The notes under the pieces were generated by a model, which made no database searches, was not told the DNA's origin, and saw nothing but the letters and a program-made list of their open reading frames with translations. The translations under genes and the position numbers were made by a program. 64,000 nt of DNA from Kwoniella bestiolae CBS 10118 (Eukaryota; Basidiomycota; Tremellomycetes; Tremellales; Cryptococcaceae): positions 3,038,001 through 3,102,000 of the forward strand of contig NC_089242.1 in assembly GCF_000512585.2 (NCBI RefSeq). The letters are read 5' to 3'. Shown here piece after piece: positions 1-11,229 of this stretch. Each line of letters begins with the position of its first letter. Within the stretch, counting starts at the first letter, position 1.

Positions 1-1741
1 ATTCCCGCAGACTGGTCGACCTAAAGGCGTGGTAACTCGTCATTCAGCGCTCGCAGCGCAGGTATCAGCCGTGGCTGAAGCTTGGAGATGGTCCGAATCG
101 GTACGTCTGACTCATCCTTATCATAATCAATCATCATTTTCAACCACCCTCGAGGCGTGTGAGAGGACGGACTGGGCTGAGATGTGCGATTGTATACTAC
201 CAGGATCACCTCCTCCATGTACTGCCTCTAAACCACTTACACGGTATCGTCGTTGCTCTCTTACCTACTCTCTGGTCCGGGGCTACCGTGGAATTATGGG
301 AGAAGTTCGATGGTCCTGCTGTAAGTCCTCCGCTTACTCGCACCGAACAAGTACAATGGAAAGAAAGTTCCAGCTGACAAAACTCTTTGCCCACACTCAG
401 ATTTGGAAGAGATGGATCAATGATGAAGGCAAAGATCCTATTACGATGTTCTTTGGTGTACCCACTGTATACTGTGAGTTTGGCTTTGTCCAAAATGCCC
501 GCTGGCCCTTCATATATACGACATCTCTCCTAGATAGCCCTTTTCTATACAGGAGAACTACCTATCTTAATTTGTCAGACTGACGGACGAGATGACACAC
601 TGTAGCCCGTCTCATCGCCGCTCATTCTGGCTTATCACCAGAACTCCAAGAAAAGGCAACAAAGGCCTCCTCAACACTGCGATTACAGGTATCCGGATCT
701 GCACCTCTCCCCGAAAGCGTCAAGAAGACGTGGGAACAGCCTGGTGGAGTTGGTGGTGGGCAGGCACTGCTGGAGAGGTACGGGATGACTGAGACTGGGA
801 TCATCGCTGGGACAGGCTGGGAAGTGGAGAAGAGGGTCAAGGTGAGTGAGATGAATTGGATGTCGTGGTGAACGCGAAATTGCAATCTTCCACCCAACTC
901 CCGATCGGTTCAGTTCATGTTGAAGGAGACTGTATGCTGACACTCGCATTCTGATTTGACAGGGTCATGTTGGATTCCCTCTGAAAGGTGTTGAAATTAG
1001 ATTATGGGATGAAGAGGGAAACAAACAGGTGACTGAGCGAGAAGTCTCCGGTGAGGTGCAAGTCAGAGGACCACCAATAACAAAAGAGTGAGTGGAACCA
1101 ACTTCTCGAAAGCGACAGTATAGAGCTGATATGTTCGCTTTTTTCGTTACAGATACTGGAGACTCCCCGAGGCCACTTCCAAAGAATTCTTAGATGGATG
1201 GTTCAAGACTGGTGATGTCGGTGTATACTCATCCGACCCTGCAGCGGAAGGACAGCTCAGGATATTAGGAAGGAACAGTACGGATATCATCAAATCTGGA
1301 GGAGAGAAGATAAGTGCTGTGGAGATTGAGCGTGCCATATTGGAATTGGAGGGCATGAAGGATTGTGCGGTCGTTGGTGTAGATGATGAGGAGTGGGGTC
1401 AGGTGGTGAGTCTTTGACGTTCATCCTTAGGGAAGCGAGAATTGGAGATTGATGGAAGTGTCGTTGTTCGTTTAGGTATCGGTCTGTCTGGTGACTTCCC
1501 GACCGGAAGTGACAGTCGCCGATCTACGAAGGGAATTGAGAAATGTCATTGCGCCTTATAAGCTGCCGAAGAAATTGAAGATATATGAAGGGGAAATTCC
1601 AAGAAACGTGAGTTAGCTATACTCTTAAACTTGACCAATAGGATTGAGGCTGATATGTGGTTGATGTAGAATATGGGTAAAGTGAATAAGAAGAAATTGG
1701 TGTTGGAGGCTTTTCCTCCTGAGCCTGAGGAAGAGGCGTGA
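1..1741 (+). CDS. ACSF3-like acyl-CoA (malonyl-CoA) synthetase, 3' part
   Basis: Adenylate-forming enzyme that activates a carboxylic acid with ATP and transfers it to CoA; the closest family I recognise is malonate-CoA ligase ACSF3. The 5' end lies outside the window. Coding starts near base 11 in the P-loop region (TGRPKGVVTRHSAL); the next exons are 204-320 (DHLLHVLPLNHLHG) and from 401 (FFGVPTVY). Further exons give GSAPLPESVKKTW, the A5-type motif YGMTETG, GEVQVRGP, the hinge region WFKTGDVG and GRNSTDIIKSGGEKIS, and the A10-type lysine region PRNNMGKVNKKKL. Introns are short with standard donors, for example at 101 and 321. Stop at 1739-1741. The family call is firm; malonate as substrate is inferred from overall resemblance, and another short- or medium-chain acid is possible. 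Confidence 0.9.
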
Positions 1742-2773
1742 TTATACTTATAGATCATCTTGAATCATCCGTGATATGTATGAAGCTCATCGCTAATCCA
1801 AGATTGGATCAACGAATCTTGATTATTCTTACCCTTTAAGACATGTGTGACATAGCAAAACCTCCATTTTTTCGATCCGAACGAATATTCTCCAGGCGTG
1901 CAAACCTTGCTCATACCAGATGACTACTTTACACCATATGACGCGCATCACTGGCCTCACCCTTCATCATTGATCGTCTCTTTTCATCCCTATAGCCCCG
2001 AATGCAGTGCTGACTTGGTTCCTTCAAATACTAAATTACCTCGGCCGGTCGAGTGTCCTTTATCCTATGATGAGGATTTGCACCGCTAAAACCCTTTCTC
2101 TTTGAATGATGATCTCAATATATCAAAGGAGAATGATGGTCTTTCATCCGTACTGTAAACCTTATCTGAAGATCAAAGGGCAGTTGTATTTTCAGAATAA
2201 AAGATCCTTTGTGAACCAACCTCGCTGTTTGGAGCGGCACTCGATGATCTTGTATGACGTCAGGATTCTGGGACGGCTATAAAACCGCCTCTGACCAAAA
2301 TCATTCGTGGTTTGCAAACCTCTATCTACGTGCTATCCGTACATCTCGAGATCAGGCAGCCGCCACAAATAAACAAAGGCATGCATTACCTCATCTCTTT
2401 TCAGAGTACTACTCCTTTCATGAGGGATTCGTAGATTGGGATCTGCCTCCTCAGCTTGAAACGAGAGGGGGTGGGCGGATCCACGAATTGATTGCAATCC
2501 TATTGTGTGATTTCTCGGACATTTTGCATGTCATTTTTCTTTGTCTTCACCTTCATTGAGAGCCGCAGCTTTATTCATGTTCATATTTCTGGTATAAGGG
2601 GTTTAACAAGGGTATAAAGCTTTTCGTGAACCGAGTCTGTTGTTCCCATTTGCTATCTATCGCCTGAGCCAGAAATTCCACACTGATATACTCGGATTGG
2701 TTCTTCTACCTCGCATAGGCGTAGTTTGCATCATCTTTATCAGCCCGGCACACTCAGTTAACTAGATCATATC
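1742..2773. other. Intergenic, no gene seen
   Basis: About 1 kb between the acyl-CoA synthetase and the first small secreted-protein gene. The open stretches on the plus strand at 1898-2089 and 2254-2559 show no recognisable protein features or splice logic. A TATA-like element (TATAAA, 2613-2618) lies about 160 bases before the next start codon and may be its promoter. Confidence 0.5.
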
Positions 2774-3459
2774 ATGACACTGACCAGTCTTATCCTCCCA
2801 GCCTTGTTGGGCATCATCACCATGGTCTCTGCAGAGGACAAAGACGAGGTCAAACTGAAAATCTCCGCTGCACCAGGTACGGAGTACTTTGACGAGCATG
2901 GAGAGCTTCGGGGAGGACCAGACCACTCAAGAATCTTTACATGGCATAAAGACTCGATTGGTAAACCCGATAACGAAAAGGTGGTGAATGCCTATATCTG
3001 GAAGGATCAAGCTGAAAATGTATATGAGTACTTTCTGGTCGTAAGTCTTATACTGTGCTCTGCACCCCTCACCGCGACATCGTACGCCCTGTGCGCAATG
3101 CAGCAAAAACCGTCCATGTTTTGAGGCGAACACTGTTTGTTTAGAAATTGGACTGATCTGAAATTTTGAATGCAATACTGCAGTGCGAAGCAAAACCACT
3201 CGAGTACGTACTAGGTGTTCAGACAGAGTACACCTTCAGTAAGCCGTCTGAGAAAGGCGAGATTGTGAAAGACATTAAACACCCCGAGATAGTTAGTATG
3301 GACTACTTCTATGAAGGTGAAATCAAGTTAAATTCTGTGAGTCGAGTTGAAAGATCTCCTTACGCCCAGTGTAGACATGGATGATTATGGTTAATTTGGG
3401 GATTACGGCTGACGTGTCATGGTTTTTCGAAGACCGAATACATCAACAAAGCGACCTGA
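2774..3459 (+). CDS. Small secreted protein, tandem copy 1
   Basis: Function unknown. The protein (about 148 aa) has an N-terminal signal peptide (hydrophobic stretch at residues 4-18, ending near VSA) and then a conserved segment with GTEYFDEHGELRGGPDHS. Three exons are inferred: 2774-3040 (89 codons), 3184-3336 (51 codons) and 3433-3459 (TEYINKAT and stop). The second intron (GTGAGT at 3337) has a CTGAC branch-like site and ends in AAG. Reading through it gives a false end at 3384. Both introns are phase 0, at the same places as in the two downstream paralogues. Exon 2 opens with Cys (CEAKPLEYV), as in the other copies. A second Cys present in copies 2 and 3 is missing here, leaving one Cys in the mature chain. 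I do not recognise the family; secretion is inferred from the signal peptide. Confidence 0.75.
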
Positions 3460-4257
3460 GTGAAATAGACGGTCTCAATCGATTTCGAAATCGTCGAATC
3501 TGAGGAAGTGTTTCACCGTTGAGATCATGCGTCTTTGTTTGTACACATGAATACAGGTATACTGTAGCCTCGTGCCCCTTCTGTATGAGTACCGGAAAGA
3601 TGAAGTTTCTCCGTCAATTGACGTTGCGTCGTTGGCCAACCATTAGATCGACCCTCTTCCCTCAATTGCGACAGAATAACGAGATCCAGTCAGACAACAT
3701 AGACCGTTCGTTAAGTTTTCATACAGCTGCAGCCATCCTAACAAAGAGTCTCCTACTCAGCGCTGGTCATTCGGTATTGACCAGATCCTTTGATTCACCT
3801 CAGACCCAGAAACTCCTCCTAATTTGTGGTGGTTAATCTTACCAGGGGTTGCTGACCAACTAGCATTTGATTACTCTTTCCCCCCATCCCCTTGACGGCT
3901 CACCCGATCCAGATCAATGGACGAAGGGGGTTCTGTCCGTCCAGCCAAATACTGCTGGGGCTGCGGTTATGTAATCCCGTTGGGTATTGACGGCTTCACT
4001 CACCTTTGTTGTCTGAAGTCAGGAGATGGTGCAATCCTGAATTTCCCCTGATTCAACAGATCGTCTTGCTTTGCCTCTGATAGCATCCTCTCCTGGTTTA
4101 GTCATGATCGATTTATGATTGAACGCTGTGAAGCATGTTTGATAAGCTTATAATTGGGTCGAAGTCAACCTGACCTTGTCCGTTGATACATCTTATCCTC
4201 CTAACTTGATAAGAAAACCTGTTACTTCCTCAGACTTTACAGACCAGTCAACCTGAG
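3460..4257. other. Intergenic between secreted copies 1 and 2
   Basis: No convincing gene. An open stretch at 3519-3836 (plus) lacks a signal peptide and any similarity to the neighbouring family. It is taken as chance. The last 120 bases before 4258 are pyrimidine-rich, as expected for a 5' leader. Confidence 0.45.
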
Positions 4258-4927
4258 ATGATATATCACTCACTCATCTTCCCGGCATTCGCCGCTCTCG
4301 TACACATGATGTCGGTGTCTGCTCAAGATGACGAGAAGGTGAAGTTATCGATACTGGCCGCTCGAGGAACGGGATACTACGATGAGAACGATGTGCTCCA
4401 AAGAGGACCTGAGCACTCGATGACGGTGGAATGGAAGTCCGACCAGATCGGTCACACTACCAAGAAGATACGAGTGGTTATCTACGAGGACGAGGATTCG
4501 GATGTGATTAGAAATGACGTCTATGTAAGTTCAGCCAGCCAGCCTGCCTGGCTCGCGATCGGACGATGCATGTCCCCCTCCTTTGTCAGTCAGCTGACTT
4601 GATGGGGCCTTGGGCTTCTGTCAATAACTGTAACATAGTGTTATGCCGGGCCACTTCTTTATGAGGAGCATCAGGCCGCAAGTTACAACTTTTCGACGAA
4701 GATGGACGAGCCTTACGTCACTGCTGAGGTCCATCGTGTCGATATCGCACTCTTGACCTGTTTTGGCCATGACGATCGTATAGTTCGATTCGATTCTGTG
4801 AGTTCGAGGAGAGGCATCAGTGCTCATGTCATCAAAGCCCTGAGGGCCCAATCAGACTCCCAGTGGTATGGACGCTACTGAACATCTATGTTTTCCCTCA
4901 CTTCTCTAGGCGTCATATGCCCGCTAG
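4258..4927 (+). CDS. Small secreted protein, tandem copy 2
   Basis: Paralogue of the genes at 2774 and 5701; function unknown. Signal peptide at residues 1-22 (MIYHSLIFPAFAALVHMMSV), then KLSILAARGTGYYDENDVL and RGPEHSM, matching the conserved block of the family. Exons: 4258-4524 (89 codons, the same length as copy 1), 4639-4797 (53 codons, starting CYAGPLLYEE and ending RFDS) and 4910-4927 (ASYAR and stop). The second intron starts with GTGAGT at 4798, has ACTGAAC and a pyrimidine tract before CTCTAG, and is stronger than a read-through to 4881. Mature cysteines: one at the start of exon 2 and one in LLTCFG, probably a pair. The last exon is shorter than in the other two copies. Confidence 0.75.
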
Positions 4928-5700
4928 ACAGCTAGGCAAACGCAAATCGACTCGAAAGCGAGAATTGATCCAATCCGGATATTCAACTCTAGCTAGACAT
5001 CTCTCGTGATCATACCATTGAGCTTAAAGCTCGCAAATGCCCCAGTAATGTAGCAATGTATCATGTGCCACTGTAACATTCGTCAACAGTAACGGGGGCG
5101 TTGCAGGTTATCTATAGGAATCGTCAGCATGAACACGACTCCCCAAAATAGCTCACTCTTCAGAAAAGGAGATGAACCTTTTTGAAATGCACTCGACTCA
5201 ACTACGTTGAAAATTCGAAATGTGATTGTCGATGGTTTCTTTGCTGGATCTTAAATCCTTTGATGTCACCGTTGTAGACATATCTCCTTGTGTCCAAAGG
5301 GTGAAAGCGGTGTTGATGCGAAACTCCATTGAGAAGTGGGGAATTTCATACGATCTTGATCTTAGTTGTTGAGTGCCGTCTCCTTTGAGTTTCAGATCTC
5401 TTGAAAGGATGTCGCTTTCGTATTAGTGATATGACGTGCAGCGAGCACTATCAGAGCGTTGTGGATGTTGGGTCAAAAGGTTTAAATGCACCGCCTGGCT
5501 GGCTCACATAGGATTGATATTGTCTCATTTATACATCGATCCTTTTCTATTTTTGCCAGCCGACGATTTTACTCTTTAACGAACTCATCCCTGAGACCTT
5601 ACCTCAGCGAGACGTTTTACATCTTGTACTGCTCTCCTAGCATATCTACCCTCCGTTCAACCCACCCATTCGACGACCGCCTGCTTCTTCGCATCGCATC
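4928..5700. other. Intergenic between secreted copies 2 and 3
   Basis: No gene supported. The plus-strand open stretch 5486-5734 runs into the next gene in another frame and is probably 5' leader. A TTTAAA element near 5480 could act as a TATA-like site. Confidence 0.45.
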
Positions 5701-6310
5701 ATGTTTTCCCAAAACCTTGTCTTACTCGCATTGAGCCTTCCAGCTCTTAAGGCCCTTGCCGGGGATGGGATCGAGCCAAAAATGATGCTTTCAATCGGGG
5801 CGGATCATGGTGCAGGGTACTATGACGAAAATAACACCCTCCATGACGGACCGACCCATTCGATGCCTGTCAAATGGAGCACGACTGAGATTGGTCAGCT
5901 CGGAAATGAACGTACTCGACGAGTCATCGTTTACAAGGACAGAAACTCCAAGGACGTCAGATACGATCTTAATGTAAGGATTATCTACCATCCTCCCTGA
6001 CTACACCAATTTGTCTTGAGATTGATTGCGAGAGATGCTGACTTGTTATGGCTTGTTATATCAGTGCACTGGCAAACCACTCCTGTATGTAGAAGATGAA
6101 TTCGCAGATTACTCTTTCACAACCGACCTCAAAGGTGATAGAGTGGCTCCGAGGGTAACTAATCCACATATTGCAAGTCTGGTCTGTAAAGAGGGGGATA
6201 CAGTGAGGTTCGATTCAGTGAGTGGGACTGCTCGCGATGTGACATTGCACAGATCGATGATCCAAACTGATGGCGATTGGCAGAACGATTACATCAACAA
6301 GAAGGTGTAG
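5701..6310 (+). CDS. Small secreted protein, tandem copy 3
   Basis: Third member of the tandem family; function unknown. Signal peptide at about residues 1-20 (MFSQNLVLLALSLPALKALA), then GADHGAGYYDENNTL and GPTHSM. Exons: 5701-5973 (91 codons), 6065-6217 (51 codons, CTGKPLLYVEDEF through SLVCKEGDTVRFDS) and 6284-6310 (NDYINKKV and stop). The last intron (GTGAGT at 6218, AACTGAT before CAG) could also be read through without a stop. The matching intron in copies 1 and 2 and the shared YINK end in copy 1 argue that it is spliced. Two cysteines remain in the mature chain, in the same places as copy 2. Confidence 0.75.
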
Positions 6311-7129
6311 GGTAGATTACACGGCTTGACCCGCGATACTACATACTGAAGCTCTTACTAAGCTTCTTGTGCGCCCACGATCGATCCTTTTACATGATAC
6401 ATGTAGCTCTTTGACATTCAACCTGCAGTCCGTTTTCTGAGGGATCTCTTGTCATCTCATGACCGACTACCTTGGTACCATTTGCGGTTTGTGCATTGAT
6501 CTTGATGTGTTCGGACTGCAGCTGCTTCCAATCATCCTACTCGGCAAACTACACGCCATTCCTCCTTCACCCCTGTCAATCGTTTCTCTGGATTTTCTTC
6601 TCTTGATCACTCCATAGTTGAGGTGGACGAATGCACCATCCTTCATTGTTTCTACTGCTAGTCGACCGCGAGTTGTCATATCGTGAAATTTATCTGGAGT
6701 ATTCCCAAAGTGGATGCATCCTGGTATAATTCCTCGGCTATTAGTACACTAACCTGACTTCGAATTATGAGTGAACCCCCAATGCCCGATCTTATAGGAG
6801 ATAGTACATGGACAAATCAGTTGCACAAACGATCAAAGAATAAAAGTCGACTCGATGATCCGAGGATGTATCGAAGGCTGATGAATATGGAAGATAGCGA
6901 TATACTGTAGAAATCGATATCGGAAAAGAAGGAATTGTCATAAAGGATGAAATATCGAACGTGCTTCGTCCGGTTTTGTCGAGATGGCTGATTCCCATTT
7001 CGCGGCAGGTATTAAAGTGGAACATCATCGTCGTTCTGAGATAGTATTCTCGGCCTCAAATCGCAGGTCAGCAGACTATACCTACAGGCACACGTCAGTA
7101 TACAATATAAATAGTACAGCTTCCCCACG
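6311..7129. other. Intergenic, no gene seen
   Basis: 3' flank of the secreted trio and promoter of the deacetylase gene. Several overlapping short open stretches on both strands have no coding character. TATA-like ATATAAATA is at about 7105-7113, directly before the deacetylase start. Confidence 0.45.
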
Positions 7130-9147
7130 ATGTCCACCGAAAGATATATCCAACTTACGAACCTCCATCTCATCCTTCCCTCAGGGGACTTATCACCCCT
7201 ATCCTCATTGTATATCGATACCGCCACCGGACTTATATGCAGCGCACCGTCTTCATCAGTGGCTATAGATAACATCCAAACGATTGATCTGAAAGGTCAT
7301 TGGGTTAGTCCGGGCATGATCGATATCCAGATCAATGGTGCGTTCGGCGTCGATTTGAGTGAGTATACGAATGAGCAAGAGTATGTGGATGGATTTAGGG
7401 AGATGGCCAGGGGTCTATGTAGGATTGGAGTGACGGGGTTTTTACCGACTATTATTGTGAGTGTTCTGCCACTTTACAACAGCGATCTTTGAGATGATAC
7501 TGTCAATTCCGTATTTGGCCAGCTGTTCAGGTCCTCCAAGATCGTCAGATTTGATAGCTGATTGACTTCCTGCAGTCCCAAACTCCGGAGAAGTACCACT
7601 TGATCCTACCTCTTCTTCATAGGCTACCTACCCGGCTCAACTCGGAAGATGGCTTAAGTAGATCATTGGGATGGCATCTCGAAGGACCGTTCATCCATCC
7701 CAAGAAATTAGGCTGTCACCCCCTCGCAAGTCTGACAACGGCATCTGAAGGTATGACCTCACTGAACGACATTTACCGCGAGGCGAATCTGGTTAAGGAA
7801 GATGATGGTTTCGTTAAAGTCGTCACCGTCGCTCCTGATGTGGAAGGTATTTTGGACGTCATTCCTGAGCTGGTAGACAGGGGCTGGAAAGTCAGTCTCG
7901 GACATACGTGAGTGGACATACAATGTAGCTACAATATAGCTACAATGCCGCTTGGAAGGCTGACATGGTGTGATCGCTTGGAAGTAATGCCTCTACTGAG
8001 CGGGCTCTTCGAGGTGTGATCAACGGAGCTACCTTGTTAACTCATTTATTCAATGCTATGCCTCCATTGCGTGAGTACAGCACTCCTACTATGAACCGGA
8101 ATTCGTGGTTTGAGGCTGACTGTATATTGTTTTGCGGTATTCCAGATCATCGAGAACCAGGTGTGATAGGTTTACTAGGTTTATCACTGGCTTCCTCGCC
8201 TTCCCAAGCTACCGATGGAAATATGGCACAACGAGTGTTCTCTACTGCCCCCACGCCGACGGTTAGGTCTAAAGCGCCCACAAGGGTTCCCTCACCTATT
8301 ATCGAAGATCAAGAGAAGCATGCTGTGGCGAATGAGCAAAGTACTGACGATACTTGCCTTGATGGATTCGAGGCTTGTGCCTTCGGCAAAATCGGATACG
8401 AAGCGAATGGAACATTACAATCCAATGTTGAATACCTTGATGGGCAATCCGAGGATGATACTTGTGGATATGTCTACGTTCAAAGCGGCAGGAAGCCTAA
8501 CAACTCTACGGATCATGATGAGTCGAGTGTTAAGGCCAATTTGGGAGGTACAAGGACACCCTCGGAAGATGAGGCAGCCTCTGATGAGTCTGCTGGTGAC
8601 TCTACTCGATCCGGAGCTCAACAGGATAATCAGATTATCAGAAGACCCTATTTCTCAATTATAGCTGATGGCATCCATGTTCACCTTCAAGCTGTAAGTA
8701 TGGCTTATAACGCTCATCCAGACGGATGTATCTTGGTATCCGATGGTGAGTGATTTCCGCCTAATCAGTACAGATACATTGTTGATATGTCTGAATTGCG
8801 TCATAGCAATGCACATGCTGGATCATTCACTCTCGGATGGCCTCCACCCATGGAGAGACCAGCTCATCGAAAAGCGTGATGGAGGAATTACTCTGGCGGG
8901 AACAGATACATTGGCAGGGTCGATCTTACCCCTTCCTCAAGCTGTGCTGAACCTGGCCAGATTCTCGGGTGTATGCTTATCGAAAGCTGTGATATGTGCT
9001 ACTTATACACCTGCTAAGGCTCTTGGTGGGCAGGTCGAGAGGATGGTAGGGCTTGAAGTAGGGTGTTGGGCGGATTTGTGTATTTGGGATGCAGGGGCTT
9101 TGAAGGGGGTTTGGAAAGGTGGGAAGGAGGTTTGGTATCAGGGTTAA
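7130..9147 (+). CDS. nagA: N-acetylglucosamine-6-phosphate deacetylase with long insert
   Basis: Removes acetate from GlcNAc-6-phosphate, giving glucosamine-6-phosphate for the deaminase (gene at 21974). Exons fit phase for phase: 7130-7456, 7576-7907, 7985-8070, 8146-8745, 8807-9147, giving 561 aa, against about 380-430 in typical members. Family marks in order: PGMIDIQINGAFGVDL, metal-binding Glu in WHLEGPFIHP, GHTNAS, LFNAMPPLHHREPG (split by the third intron), IADGIHVH and the catalytic Asp in ILVSDAMHML. Between GVIGLLGLS and PYFSIIADG (about residues 265-413) lies a roughly 150-residue Ser/Asp/Glu/Thr-rich insert, open throughout, with no good splice sites to remove it. The C-terminal TPAKALGG and GCWADLCIWD are typical. 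The enzyme call is secure; the role of the insert is unknown. Confidence 0.95.
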
Positions 9148-9510
9148 TCTCTCTTTGACAAGGTTCAGTATTTTCCTCTATACATTGCTTGGTATCAATT
9201 TGCTCTTGTTACATCTTCCTGTGTGGGAGGAACTAGCTTGGTCTTTGAATGCAGATATGTTTGTTGGCTTTCCACCACCCCGTTGAGGTGATCTGCCACG
9301 CCACGCCACACCCAATCCAGCCACCGTGCAATGACACGCATCACCTCATCAACCTTGCCTCCACTTGATCACATCCCTCCGTCACGTTGAACGTTCCTTT
9401 CACCTCCATCCTCCTTCCTCCATATAGCAGCGTCCAAGCTATTCTTCACCACACAACATCTTCTGACTGCCTCCCTCAATTGAAACATCCAAATTATTCC
9501 AACCACCAAA
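9148..9510. other. Intergenic / promoter of ESS1
   Basis: Short spacer. The part before 9511 is rich in pyrimidines and CCAC/CATC words, as in many promoters of this genome. No gene is seen. Confidence 0.4.
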
Positions 9511-10295
9511 ATGGCATCATCAGGCTGGGAAGTAAGATTCTCCAACTCCCGACAAATCCCTTATTTCTATCACGCCCAGAAAGGCGAATCGACATGGGAA
9601 CGACCCTCTGAGATCAGTTCAGAACAGGTACATCAGTTACCCGGTGCGTCAAAGTATCTGAAAGGTCAAGGTGGAGCCGGTGCGGCGCCAGCGCAAGGTG
9701 GGAAAGATGGGCAGGTCAGGGCGAGCCATATTTTGGCGAAGCACTCTGGAAGTAGACGACCTAGTTCGTGGAGAAAGGTGAGTTTGCGTATCGTGTATCG
9801 TGGTGATATGTCCATGGTCTCTTATGGAAGGGAGAACAAGGGCGAGCATGTGGCAGGGAGAGATGCATATGTTTGATATCAGGCTAAATTGGATATCGCT
9901 CTGTAGGAGAACATCACCATTACGCGAGAGGAGGCCCAGAAGATTATTGAACAACATGTCAACACGCTCAAAGCCCTTCCACCTTCTGATGTACCTCAAG
10001 AATTCGCAAAGATAGCTTCGACAGAGAGCGACTGTTCGTCTGCCAGGAAGGGCGGCGACCTGGGATGGTTCGGCAGAGGGCAGATGCAAAAGCCTTTTGA
10101 GGTGGGTGATTGAGTTTCCTACATTGACTATCTGAACCTCGCACTCCACCTTCTACCCCTCAACGTACTGTCTGACCAGAATCAATCCAAACTGACTCAT
10201 TAACGTAGGACGCAACTTTTGGTCTCGAAGTTGGTCAGCTCAGTGATATCATCTACACCGATTCTGGTGTACATGTCATCCTCAGAACTGGTTAG
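9511..10295 (+). CDS. ESS1: Ess1/Pin1-type peptidyl-prolyl isomerase
   Basis: Nuclear parvulin that isomerises phospho-Ser/Thr-Pro bonds, classically in the RNA polymerase II C-terminal domain. Three exons, all phase 0: 9511-9777, 9907-10101, 10209-10295, giving 182 aa, close to the usual 165-180. The N-terminal WW domain spans residues 4-38 ([17 protein letters not shown] ... STWERP). A Gly/Ala/Gln linker follows. The parvulin domain starts at [19 protein letters not shown], which holds the two Arg of the phosphate-binding loop. It continues with [33 protein letters not shown] and the closing [17 protein letters not shown]. All hallmark residues (H in SHIL, C in SDCSSA, H in GVHVI) are present. 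Confidence 0.96.
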
Positions 10296-10701
10296 AGCTA
10301 TCCTGGTGAAAGGGAACTTAAATGCCTTTGCTAGTCTGCATACCAGGAAAGAAAGATGTTTATGTATATGTGTCATATGTGTATATAGCGAGTGATGTAG
10401 AAAGAAGTGAAATGAACTGAATATCTGCATGATTCATGGTACATGATACAACGATACCTCTGCTATGGTGTAGATCGGGAATGAAAGATTTGCGATTTGA
10501 GTGGTACGCGTGAGGAAAGAAGATGGTGTGATTCGCCCATCGTAACTTGACTTCCATATCGGATAGGACAGGACCAAAAGAGTGAGGACATGGAAGCTCG
10601 AGTTGAGTCCTTCCAGACGAACAAGCTTGCGGTCTTTCACAACGCAAAACGTATCAGCTTGAACAGAAGACAGAGTCAGAGCGTGATCTTAGCTGACTCA
10701 C
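10296..10701. other. Intergenic between convergent genes
   Basis: Convergent 3' flanks of ESS1 and the minus-strand gene ending at 10702. A likely 3'UTR intron of the minus-strand gene begins right after its stop codon (donor at about 10701, reading leftwards). No other gene is seen. Confidence 0.4.
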
Positions 10702-11097
10702 CTAAAGCTTCGACTTCCCATCCCTCTTCTTCTTGTTGTTCTTCTCCTCGTCATCATTCCCTGGACCTTTCCCAAACCCCTCCCAAGCAGGATGTACTTT
10801 CTTCGGATCACTCCATTTCGACTTATCCTCCCCCTCCTTCTTTGAGTTTCCACCCTCCTTCCCAACTCCAAGTCCTTCTATACCTTCCTCTGAACCCGCT
10901 CCTGCTCCACCACCACCACCTCCACCCGATTGTATACCTTCTTCTGGTACTGCTGGTTTCCCTTTCTCTTTCGATGATGATGCAGAAGCGGCTGAGCGAG
11001 TCTGAATGGAAGGGGTCGAGGAGATTGATGCGGGGTGAGTGTGGGCGGGGTTGAATGGTTTTGAGGAGATGGTCGGTCGTTTGCTCTGGTTGTACAT
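10702..11097 (-). CDS. Low-complexity Gly/Lys-rich protein, unknown
   Basis: 131-residue open frame, unrecognised. The N-terminal half is Ser/Pro/Ala-rich (KRPTISSKPFNPAHTHP) and is followed by a poly-Gly run. The C-terminal half is charged: SKWSDPKKVHPAWEGFGKGP, then acidic and Lys-rich residues ending in RDGKSKL. The SDPKKVHPAWEGFGKG block is the only part that looks like a folded or binding motif. The stop codon TAG abuts a perfect donor (TAG then GTGAGT), so the stop lies at an exon end and an intron probably follows in the 3'UTR, or an alternative splice changes the C-terminus. The purine repeat at 11199-11226 lies in its promoter. Coding status rests on the unbroken frame, the codon bias and the plausible start. 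Confidence 0.55.
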   Translation of the reverse strand: MYNQSKRPTISSKPFNPAHTHPASISSTPSIQTRSAASASSSKEKGKPAVPEEGIQSGGGGGGGAGAGSEEGIEGLGVGKEGGNSKKEGEDKSKWSDPKKVHPAWEGFGKGPGNDDEEKNNKKKRDGKSKL

Positions 11098-11192
11098 CTT
11101 GATGATCTGCTGTATGGGATGCTAGCTTCAACGTTGTGCTTTGAGAGAGTACAAGGAAGATTGTTGAAGAGGGAGGGATGATGTCAGGAGAG

Positions 11193-11229
<37 letters not shown>

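Noticed and set aside
3519..3836. Plus-strand open stretch between secreted copies 1 and 2
   Set aside because: No signal peptide, no family motif and irregular composition; it could not be joined by splicing to the neighbours.
8215..8664. Second plus-strand frame of 149 codons within the deacetylase insert
   Set aside because: The main frame is open across the same bases and links two conserved halves of the enzyme; the overlapping frame has no recognisable content.
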